From positions 1,736,001 through 1,800,000 of the forward strand of contig OY763926.1 of NCBI GenBank assembly GCA_963667715.1: a DNA stretch of 64,000 nucleotides, in the 5' to 3' direction. This stretch comes from JAFGDI01 sp963667715 (GTDB taxonomy: Bacteria > Planctomycetota > Phycisphaerae > Sedimentisphaerales > SM23-30). The notes under the pieces were generated by a model. It did not search any database, was not told the DNA's origin, and worked only from the letters and a program-made list of their open reading frames with translations. The first letter of the stretch is position 1. Every line of letters starts with the position of its first letter. Shown here one piece after another: positions 1 through 6,659 of this stretch. The position numbers and the translations under genes were made by a program.

Positions 1-264
1 GAAAGGGATCTTTGGCTGACCAGATTGTGTCAGGAAGCTCTGAGAATCGTTCAGGTCAAAGACAGCGGTTTTAACTTCACTGCCGATCGCCGCGACGCTG
101 GTTATTGTCTGAACCTGGCTTGTTTGGCCGTTCAGATCAATATTGATCGTGGCGGGTGCAGAATCAAAGCTATAGTCAAGGTTAGCAGCTGAGGCTGCCG
201 AGATGCATGCAAATAATAGTATTGCAGTCAGAAAGTTATTGAAGCATATGTTCAATCTTGACAT
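1..264 (-). CDS. Secreted protein, N-terminal part only (runs off left edge)
   Basis: The reverse strand reads from an ATG at 264 down to base 1 with no stop, giving 88 residues of a longer protein. The first ~28 residues form a signal peptide: a positive start (MSRLN), a hydrophobic core (FLTAILLFACI) and an ASA-like cleavage site before NLDYSFDS. A strong ribosome site (AAGGAAAGGA) lies 7 nt before the ATG, which fixes the start. The mature part is polar and rich in T, S, Q and D, as in planctomycete secreted beta-rich proteins. No family can be named from this fragment. It diverges from the PilZ gene at 734. Confidence 0.75.
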   Translation of the reverse strand, partial: MSRLNICFNNFLTAILLFACISAASAANLDYSFDSAPATINIDLNGQTSQVQTITSVAAIGSEVKTAVFDLNDSQSFLTQSGQPKIPF

Positions 265-733
265 AAATAAATCCTTTCCTTCGTTTGTTAAAGATAATTT
301 GATTAGCATTTACTGTAGTATAATAGAATGTATGACAATTAATTAATGTTACAATAATCACATAAATGTCATTGGTGTTCTATTGGGTTTTGACTAGCAG
401 AAATGAAATCGCCCAATTTTCATATGTGTATGATATTTATTTGTCAGTTTTAAATAATTGTAAAATCAATATTTATGTAATTATTGACATTGATATTGAT
501 ATTGGTTGCGAACTTAAATGCGGGTATTTAGGCAGGTGCCAGTAAAATGGTGGGTTGCTCTTTTCGTGCCTCCATCGTGCTATGTTATAATTTGATTATA
601 GCAAATTGCCGCAAAAGTTCGCAAACTATTTTGGTTAAATCGGTTATTTTTTTTGGTGTGTTTAGTTACGAGTTTTTAATAGGGTTTTTTTTATCATCTT
701 GCAAGTTGTGAGAATGGAAATTATTATATTATT
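265..733. other. AT-rich divergent intergenic region
   Basis: This spacer lies between two divergently transcribed genes. It holds the Shine-Dalgarno of the left-edge gene on the minus strand (about 272-281) and the promoter of the PilZ gene at its right end. No small ORF with a ribosome site, tRNA or strong hairpin was seen in the rest. Confidence 0.5.
699..727 (+). promoter_or_regulatory. Candidate sigma-70 promoter of the PilZ gene, leaderless geometry
   Basis: TTGCAA (699-704) and TATTAT (722-727) are 17 nt apart, and the -10 box ends 6 nt before the ATG at 734. Transcription would then begin at or next to the start codon. No Shine-Dalgarno is properly spaced before this ATG; the nearest purine run is 14 nt away. 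The local sequence is AT-rich, so chance boxes are possible. Confidence 0.45.
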
Positions 734-1501
734 ATGGTTCCACGAATAATAACAGAATTTGGTATTGAGCTGGTAACAGACGATCAGAAGGTAGTTCCGG
801 TGATCAAGCAATTGAACCTGAGTGAAAAGGGATTGTGTATTCAGACGGACCAGTCATTTTCAGATGGTGAGCTTTTGAGCGTGTTTATTCAGCTTGGTGC
901 GGGCGGCGATAGTCTTACCTCGCGAGTGAAAGTTGTCTGGCGGAGGCATGATGAGCTGTTGGGCGTGTATTATTATGGCTTGGGGTTTGTGGGGCTGGAA
1001 GATGCAAAACGGCAGTTAATAGTGAATTACGTCGAGCAGGGAGCGGTTTGGTTATTGGAATTTTTGTCAGAATTTCCCCTGTTTCAAGATCTTTCGCATG
1101 ATGATTGCCATGAGTTATTGCATGTTATAACGTTGCGTGACCTACAGAGACATGAGGTTCTGTATCGGGCAGGTGAGGCAGATACCGACCTTCACGGCTT
1201 ATTTATAATCCATTCTGGTGTGGTAAATATCTTTAAGAATGCTGATATTGGTTCAGATTCTCATCTGGCAACGTTGTCGGCGGGTCAGATATTTGGCGAA
1301 AGTTCTCTGGTCCTGGATCAGCCGCACAGTGCAACGGTTGCGGCGGTAAATAGTTCCCGTCTGATACAGGTAAGTAAGGCTGGTTTTCAGGCCTTGAAGA
1401 AGAAAAATCCAGAACTGGGACTGAAGGTGATGGAAATAGTGGCTCGCGTGCTGGTGGGGCGATTGGGACGGACGACCAGTAAGCTATTTACTGCATTTTA
1501 A
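734..1501 (+). CDS. PilZ domain fused to a cyclic-nucleotide-binding domain
   Basis: This 255-aa cytoplasmic protein has two likely ligand-binding halves and no obvious output domain. Residues ~1-105 look like PilZ: the NLSEKGL motif fits the D/NxSxxG signature, but the upstream RxxxR arginine motif is poorly conserved. Residues ~113-250 match the CRP/cNMP-binding fold (FPLFQDLS, YRAGE, GLFIIHSGVV, FGESSLVL..SATV). In the phosphate-binding cassette the arginine normally just before SA is a histidine (QPHSATV), so cAMP binding is uncertain. There is no C-terminal helix-turn-helix, so it is not a CRP-type regulator. A role in c-di-GMP signalling through protein contacts is inferred. Confidence 0.85.
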   Translation: MVPRIITEFGIELVTDDQKVVPVIKQLNLSEKGLCIQTDQSFSDGELLSVFIQLGAGGDSLTSRVKVVWRRHDELLGVYYYGLGFVGLEDAKRQLIVNYVEQGAVWLLEFLSEFPLFQDLSHDDCHELLHVITLRDLQRHEVLYRAGEADTDLHGLFIIHSGVVNIFKNADIGSDSHLATLSAGQIFGESSLVLDQPHSATVAAVNSSRLIQVSKAGFQALKKKNPELGLKVMEIVARVLVGRLGRTTSKLFTAF

Positions 1502-1606
1502 GCGAATTTTTCAAAAATATGAGAGATCCTTATAAAATCTTAACATAATTCAGGATAATCAAGGTTGTTTACTTAAAAGAGATTATTATAAGTTTAGATT
1601 ATTTAT

Positions 1607-1660
1607 TTGCCTGAATATTTTTTTGATGCTACACTTAGATGGTTAGCTAAGTGACTAAGT
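1607..1660 (+). promoter_or_regulatory. arsR promoter with overlapping operator-like repeats
   Basis: A -35 box TTGCCT (1607-1612) and a -10 box TACACT (1630-1635) are 17 nt apart. An inverted repeat, ACTTAG (1633-1638) and CTAAGT (1647-1652), starts inside the -10 box. A second direct copy of CTAAGT sits at 1655-1660, just before the GAGG ribosome site of arsR. A dyad over the -10 and start region is where an ArsR/SmtB repressor is expected to bind, so this is the likely self-regulated ars operator. Confidence 0.55.
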
Positions 1661-1669
1661 GAGGTATTT

Positions 1670-2017
1670 ATGATAATAGATGAGATGAAGGCATTGGCAG
1701 ATGGTAATCGGCTGAGGATCATACATGCATTGTCGCAATATGACGAGTTGTGTGCTTGTCAGGTGATAGAGCTTTTGCAGGTTACCGGTGCGACGGTGTC
1801 GAGGCATATAAAGATATTGATAGATGCGGGTCTGGTTATTAGCCGTAAGGATGGTAAGTGGGTTTATTATCGATTGGCAGGGGTAGCTAACGGTTCTGTC
1901 TTGGAGGTGGTGATCAGACGGCTGGAGGCAGAGTGTCGTGATTGTGATGATAAGGAACGGCTTGCGGAAATAGTAAGCTGTGATAGAAATGAATTATGCG
2001 GACGTATAAAAGGATAG
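1670..2017 (+). CDS. arsR: ArsR/SmtB-family arsenic-responsive repressor
   Basis: This 115-aa winged-helix repressor would release DNA on binding As(III). The N-terminal helix-turn-helix region contains MKALADGNRLRII and, around residues 42-50, TGATVSRHIKIL. The As(III)-binding motif is visible as ELCACQ (Cys28, Cys30), close to the ELCVC motif of classical ArsR. Extra cysteines near the C-terminus (ECRDC, SCDR, LCG) could add ligands. A GAGG ribosome site is 5 nt before the ATG. It is the first gene of a tight operon, with 4 nt to arsC and 2 nt from arsC to the efflux pump. Confidence 0.93.
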   Translation: MIIDEMKALADGNRLRIIHALSQYDELCACQVIELLQVTGATVSRHIKILIDAGLVISRKDGKWVYYRLAGVANGSVLEVVIRRLEAECRDCDDKERLAEIVSCDRNELCGRIKG

Positions 2018-2021
2018 TAAA

Positions 2022-2468
2022 ATGTCAGAAAGTAAAAAGATAAAGTTATTGTATTTGTGTACCGGGAATTCTTGCAGAAGTCAGATGGCTGAAGGGTGGA
2101 CCAGATATCTCAAAGGTGATCAGATCGAGGTATATTCGGCAGGGATAGAGACTCATGGCCTAAACCCGAATGCGGTAAAGGTTATGGCTGAGGCTGGTGT
2201 GGATATAACAGGTCAGAAGTCTGAGAATATAGCTGATTTCGCTGATCTTGACCTTGATTATGTTATTACTGTTTGCAGTCATGCACACGAGACGTGTCCG
2301 GTCTTTCCGGGGTCGGCGAAGGTGATCCATACTGGTTTTGATGATCCGCCGGCGATGGCGAAGGCATATACAGATCCAGAGCAGCAGTTGGAATGTTACA
2401 GACAGGTAAGAGATCAGATAAAGGCTTATGTTGAGACGCTGCCAGAGGCGTTAAAGTCAGGAGACTAA
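2022..2468 (+). CDS. arsC: Arsenate reductase, thioredoxin-coupled LMW-phosphatase type
   Basis: This 148-aa cytoplasmic enzyme reduces arsenate to arsenite. It has the CX5R active-site loop near the N-terminus (Cys13-TGNSC-Arg19) and the two redox cysteines of the Staphylococcus pI258-type family in VCSHAHETC. An intramolecular disulfide cascade re-reduced by thioredoxin is therefore expected, rather than the glutaredoxin-coupled type. The length is typical for the family. It lies between arsR and the arsenite exporter, which would remove its product. Confidence 0.94.
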   Translation: MSESKKIKLLYLCTGNSCRSQMAEGWTRYLKGDQIEVYSAGIETHGLNPNAVKVMAEAGVDITGQKSENIADFADLDLDYVITVCSHAHETCPVFPGSAKVIHTGFDDPPAMAKAYTDPEQQLECYRQVRDQIKAYVETLPEALKSGD

Positions 2469-2470
2469 AA

Positions 2471-3649
2471 ATGGTTAGTATAGAACATGAAGCAGAGCGT
2501 AAGATGACCAGTCTGTTCGAGCGATATTTGACGGTCTGGGTAGGCTTGTCGATAGTAGCTGGAGTGGTGCTGGGCAAGGTTGCTCCGGGGCTTGCAGGTA
2601 AGCTTGATGCAATGAGTATTAATATTAATGGTGCTCCGGTGGTATCTATTCCGATCGCGATATGTCTGTTTTTTATGATGTATCCGATAATGGTGAAGAT
2701 CGACTTTGGCTCGGTTGTAAAGGCGGGAAAAAGCGGTAAGCCTGTTTTGCTGACATTGTTCATTAACTGGTGTGTAAAGCCATTTACTATGTATGCAATT
2801 GCATTGTTGTTCCTGGGCTATTTGTTAAATGGTTTTATCGGTTCAGAGGCGACTGATCTGGTGAAGATGCCTTTTGGTCTTGATCTGCCGGTGGGAGCGG
2901 AATATGGTTCTGGTACAGTGGTATTGCATGAAGGTGTAAAGATGCTGCAGATACCGCTATGGCGAAGTTATTTTGCGGGTTGTATTTTGCTTGGTATTGC
3001 ACCGTGTACCGCTATGGTGCTGGTCTGGGGTTATCTGGCACGTGGTAATGATGGCCTGACTTTGGTGATGGTGGCGGTGAACTCGCTGGCGATGTTGGTT
3101 TTGTATGGTTTGCTGGGCGGATTTTTACTTGGCGTGGGCCGACTGCCGGTGCCGTGGCAGGCATTGCTGTTGTCGGTTTCTGTGTATGTTGCATTGCCGC
3201 TGGCGGCTGGATATATTTCCAGAAAGGTTATAATAAAGGCAAGGGGCGAAGAGTGGTTTAAGGAGAAATTCCTGCATCTGCTGACACCGGTTACGATCAC
3301 AGCTTTGCTTATAACGCTGGTACTGCTGTTTAGCTTTAAGGGTGAGGTGATCGTTTCAAATCCGCTGACTATACTGTGGATATCGATACCACTGTTTTTG
3401 CAGACGGTGTTTATCTTTGTGCTGGGCTATGTGATGGCCAGATTATTAAAGTTTCGATATGAAGATGCCGCACCATCGGCAATGATCGGAGCGTCAAACC
3501 ATTTTGAAGTTGCAATTGCTACCGCAGCGATGCTGTTTGGTCTGTCAAGCGGTGCGGCACTAGCAACTGTTGTCGGAGTATTGATCGAAGTACCGGTTAT
3601 GCTTATGCTGGTGAAGATATGTCTCAGGACCAGAAGGGTGTTTCAGTAG
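2471..3649 (+). CDS. acr3: Arsenite efflux permease, ACR3 family
   Basis: This 392-aa inner-membrane protein with about ten hydrophobic segments exports As(III). The family signature is visible: FFMMYPIMVKIDF in an early segment and GIAPCTAMVLVWGYL in the middle, the latter with the cysteine essential in ACR3 pumps. The conserved SNHFEVAIATA stretch is near the C-terminus. It starts 2 nt after arsC, with CAGGAG as ribosome site, so it is translated with it. Its length fits ACR3 rather than the ~430-aa E. coli ArsB family. No clear terminator follows. Confidence 0.95.
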   Translation: MVSIEHEAERKMTSLFERYLTVWVGLSIVAGVVLGKVAPGLAGKLDAMSININGAPVVSIPIAICLFFMMYPIMVKIDFGSVVKAGKSGKPVLLTLFINWCVKPFTMYAIALLFLGYLLNGFIGSEATDLVKMPFGLDLPVGAEYGSGTVVLHEGVKMLQIPLWRSYFAGCILLGIAPCTAMVLVWGYLARGNDGLTLVMVAVNSLAMLVLYGLLGGFLLGVGRLPVPWQALLLSVSVYVALPLAAGYISRKVIIKARGEEWFKEKFLHLLTPVTITALLITLVLLFSFKGEVIVSNPLTILWISIPLFLQTVFIFVLGYVMARLLKFRYEDAAPSAMIGASNHFEVAIATAAMLFGLSSGAALATVVGVLIEVPVMLMLVKICLRTRRVFQ

Positions 3650-4056
3650 TGGACTGTAGGGGATAGATGGAAGGTATTGTCTCGCAGATCACAAAATCGC
3701 AGAGAGTAATATTCAGTGATGGTTTGTGTTTTGTGTGTGAATTTCGGTTACTTTGGTTTGGGGGGTGTGCTACGAAATTCGTTTTGGGGTTGTGTGGTGT
3801 GGTTGGAATGTGGATTTGGGGTAGTTGATTTGGGAATTATTCGTTAAAAAAAGGCTTGGAATGTAATAAAGTTTTCGAAAAAAGTAGTCGATTAGTAGTA
3901 GGTGAGTGAGAAGTTGGAGAGTCTGAAAGATTTTGGTCACTTCAAATGTTATTTGTGTAAATCTTTTTTGTATAGTGTTTTATATTAGTTTGAAATAATT
4001 GTATAAATGGGATTTATTTACTTGCTAACCGATTAAATGCTACCTATAATGCGATA
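3650..4056. other. Intergenic region with a G/T-rich stretch and the aminotransferase promoter
   Basis: No gene was found in this 407-bp gap. From about 3710 to 3835 the plus strand is unusually rich in G and T, with G runs at 3760-3765, 3786-3789 and 3818-3821. The right end carries a near-consensus promoter, listed separately. No rho-independent terminator was seen for the ars operon. Confidence 0.5.
4022..4050 (+). promoter_or_regulatory. Near-consensus sigma-70 promoter, leaderless geometry
   Basis: TTGCTA (4022-4027), a 17-nt spacer and a perfect TATAAT (4045-4050) are followed by 6 nt and the ATG at 4057. The usual transcription start, about 7 nt past the -10 box, would be the A of the start codon. 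No Shine-Dalgarno is present. Confidence 0.65.
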
Positions 4057-5358
4057 ATGATTAGAAGAAGCTTAGTACATGAAGGTTCCGGTCAGTTAAC
4101 ATACGAAATTCGTGAAATAGTTAATGTTGCAAATGACCTGGAAAGTTTTGGGTTAGAGGTTACCTGGGAAAATATCGGCGATCCGATAGCCAAAGGTGAG
4201 CCAATGCCCCAATGGATAAAGGATATAGTCTCTGATCTGGTTACCCGAGATGAGACCTACGGCTACGTATCTACGCAGGGAGTGTCGGAGACCCGCGAGT
4301 TTCTGGCAAACCAGGTGAATATGCGGGGCGGAGCCCAGATAACAGCCAATGACATAGTCTTTTTCAATGGTCTGGGTGATGCGGTTGCGAGGCTGTTTGG
4401 TTTTCTGAAGAGGGAGGCTCGTATCATTGGCCCATCTCCGGCATATTCGACCCATTCGTCAGCAGAGGCGGCACATAGCGGCTATGAACACTTGACCTAT
4501 GAGCTGGACCCGACTAATGGTTGGATGCCTGATCTGGAAGACCTGGAGAATAAGGTTAAGTATAATGACTCTATAGCAGGTATTTTGCTGATCAACCCAG
4601 ATAATCCAACGGGAGTGGTCTATCCGCGTGATTTTTTGGAGAAGATGGTTGATATAGCTCGTCGTCATAAGGTTATACTTATTTGTGATGAGATCTATAC
4701 TCATATCTGCTATGGCGACTCTCAGACGACGCACCTTAGTGAAGTAATAGGTGATGTCGCTGGTATAGCGTTGAGGGGTATAAGTAAGGAATATCCTTGG
4801 CCGGGGGCTCGCTGTGGTTGGATAGAAGTGTTCAATCAGCAGGCCCATCCCGAGTTTCAAGCGTATATAAACTCAGTTATCAGTGCTAAGAGGCTGGAAG
4901 TATGTTCGACTAGTCTGCCTCAGTATTCTATCCCGAAGGTTGTGGGTGACCCGAGATATATCCCACATTTAGAACGTAGAAAGGCTATGTTTGAGCAGCG
5001 GGCCGAAGAAATATACGATGCATTTAAGGATGTTTCTGGTGTTACCATTGTCAAACCTCAGGGTGCATTTTACGCTTCAATACTTTTTGATGACGGAATA
5101 TTAAGTGATAAGCAATATCTGCCGATAGATAATGATGAAGTAAGGAATTATATAGAAAATAAGGTAATTGGCTTAGCGCCCGATAAACGATTTGTTTATT
5201 ATTTACTAGGAAGCACCGGAGTTTGTGTGGTTCCGCTAACGGGCTTTTGTTGTACAAAGCACGGATTTCGGGTGACTCTGCTAGAATGCGATGATGAAAA
5301 GCGCAGAGATACCTGGAAGCGAATTGCCGAATCTATAGAACAATATATAAAGAGTTGA
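4057..5358 (+). CDS. PLP-dependent class I/II aminotransferase
   Basis: This 433-aa cytoplasmic fold-type I aminotransferase transfers an amino group between an amino acid and a 2-oxo acid; the sequence does not settle the substrate. Visible family features are NPDNPTG, the PLP-phenol-contacting CDEIY, and the Schiff-base lysine Lys244 in GISKEYPWPGARCGW. The SKEYPWPGARCGW block belongs to an alanine/aspartate-aminotransferase-like subgroup. The C-terminal half contains the FYASILF and GFRVTLLE elements. It is apparently transcribed from its own promoter and probably translated from a leaderless mRNA. The next gene (FHA-GAF) starts 56 nt downstream. Confidence 0.9.
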   Translation: MIRRSLVHEGSGQLTYEIREIVNVANDLESFGLEVTWENIGDPIAKGEPMPQWIKDIVSDLVTRDETYGYVSTQGVSETREFLANQVNMRGGAQITANDIVFFNGLGDAVARLFGFLKREARIIGPSPAYSTHSSAEAAHSGYEHLTYELDPTNGWMPDLEDLENKVKYNDSIAGILLINPDNPTGVVYPRDFLEKMVDIARRHKVILICDEIYTHICYGDSQTTHLSEVIGDVAGIALRGISKEYPWPGARCGWIEVFNQQAHPEFQAYINSVISAKRLEVCSTSLPQYSIPKVVGDPRYIPHLERRKAMFEQRAEEIYDAFKDVSGVTIVKPQGAFYASILFDDGILSDKQYLPIDNDEVRNYIENKVIGLAPDKRFVYYLLGSTGVCVVPLTGFCCTKHGFRVTLLECDDEKRRDTWKRIAESIEQYIKS

Positions 5359-5414
5359 AATTGCTAAGTTTAGATTTCAGCAAGATATAGCTTGTTTGTA
5401 ATAAGGGTTTTGAT

Positions 5415-6338
5415 ATGCGTGTACTTGTAAAACGTGGCTTTAGCCTGATCTATGACAAAAGGTTTGATAAGGGGCCAGTAAATATTGGTCGTCGCCGTGA
5501 ATGTCATGTATCATTGCCGGACAGGTCGGTTTCAAGAAAACACGCTATGATGCTGAAAGATCCCAGTGGTAACTGGTATATCCAGGATATGGAATCAGCG
5601 AATCAGACTCTAGTAAATGGTAAGCCCGTATCTCGTGTACCTTTGAGTGAAGGAGATTTGATAAGTATCGCGGATTTTACGATCGAGGTACATTTTGACG
5701 ATCCTATGCCGGAGCCGGATGAAAGTCAGAGCCAGCGAGAAGAACAGCATGTCTTTGATCAGCGATTCAATTTGTCGGAAACGGTAATAGCACACGAGGT
5801 AAAAGAGTCGATTTACAGCTGCTCATGCAGATATGACAGGGTCGTAGAGCTTGCCCCTCGTCATCTCAAAGATTTTTACGATATGAACCTGGCATTATTC
5901 AACCTGACCGATGAAGAGTCGTTTCTGGAAGAATTTACCAGTATCTTGAAAGATCAGTTCCAGGCGGCTCATGTCTGGGCGGGATTAAGGGAAACGACAG
6001 CAGGTCCGCTGACTTGTCATTATGGCAGAGGTCGCGGCGGAGCGAGGTTAGATATGACCGGTATGCCGGGTAAGCATATAATCCGTCAGGCGGTCGAGAC
6101 CGAGAAGTATATTCTGGTCCCAGATTTTTCAGATAGTTTTTCTCCTGAGGATACCCGCTTACCAGATGCCGGGCACGTACTGTCAGCGATGGCAGCTCCG
6201 ATAGTAGCCCCGATCGGTATTTACGGTATCATTTATCTTGATAACTGGCAGGATTGTCAGCCTTATGACCGCCAGGATCTGGATTACCTGTCTTTATTGA
6301 GTATTCAGATAGCCGCTTTTTCAGAAAAGATCGGCTAG
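5415..6338 (+). CDS. FHA domain - GAF domain signalling protein
   Basis: This 307-aa cytoplasmic protein has an FHA phosphothreonine-binding domain at residues ~18-98 (NIGRRRECHVSLP, SVSRKHAMM, NQTLVNG), which keeps the GR, S..H and NG core residues. A GAF-like sensor fills residues ~150-305 (ending AAPIVAPIGIYGIIYLDNW..DLDYLSLLSIQIA). No kinase, cyclase or helix-turn-helix output is fused, so it probably works as an adaptor that docks a phosphorylated partner and senses a small molecule. An AAGGG ribosome site precedes the ATG. Planctomycetes commonly encode FHA-GAF proteins alongside Ser/Thr kinases, but none is in this window. Confidence 0.88.
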   Translation: MRVLVKRGFSLIYDKRFDKGPVNIGRRRECHVSLPDRSVSRKHAMMLKDPSGNWYIQDMESANQTLVNGKPVSRVPLSEGDLISIADFTIEVHFDDPMPEPDESQSQREEQHVFDQRFNLSETVIAHEVKESIYSCSCRYDRVVELAPRHLKDFYDMNLALFNLTDEESFLEEFTSILKDQFQAAHVWAGLRETTAGPLTCHYGRGRGGARLDMTGMPGKHIIRQAVETEKYILVPDFSDSFSPEDTRLPDAGHVLSAMAAPIVAPIGIYGIIYLDNWQDCQPYDRQDLDYLSLLSIQIAAFSEKIG

Positions 6339-6659
6339 TCCTCATAAATTCTTCTGTCAGAAATACAGGTTGTCTGCAGCTGCTTGAGTAGAATCTGATA
6401 TACCTGGGTGCTGACCGATTATTTCCCATTACAGCATATTCGTGCGATTTCGCACTTTTGACTGCTCAGCGTTTAACGCAAAGGCCGGAACAGGGCCTTG
6501 TGAATGAAATTATGAGATATTTATCTCGTTTTCGAGCCAAAAATCGAAAGTCTATTTAATTCAGTATGTCACAGGAAGTCCCTTATTGGCGATTTCTGTG
6601 ACTTGAAAAGTGCGAAAGTTGACTATTCTAATACTATTCATAAATGAAGAGGATAGAAA
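6339..6659. other. Intergenic region with a cluster of small hairpins
   Basis: Five short inverted repeats lie in ~160 bp. They are GTGCGA/TCGCAC at 6442-6455 followed by TTTT, AAGGCC/GGCCTT at 6481-6499, GAGATA/TATCTC at 6514-6527, CTCG/CGAG at 6525-6536, and GTCACAG/CTGTGAC at 6568-6602. The first could be a weak terminator for the FHA-GAF gene. The others may fold in the leader of the TPR gene at 6660. No known riboswitch class was recognised. Confidence 0.4.

Noticed and set aside
2266..2763. 165-aa antisense frame across arsC/acr3
   Set aside because: It is fully antisense to two well-supported genes with clear motifs. The product is P/S/T-rich with no family features.
3760..3821. G-quadruplex element downstream of the ars operon
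   Set aside because: Only three G tracts of four or more occur within 62 nt, with long loops. The evidence is too weak to report as a feature, though the G/T skew is noted in the intergenic entry.
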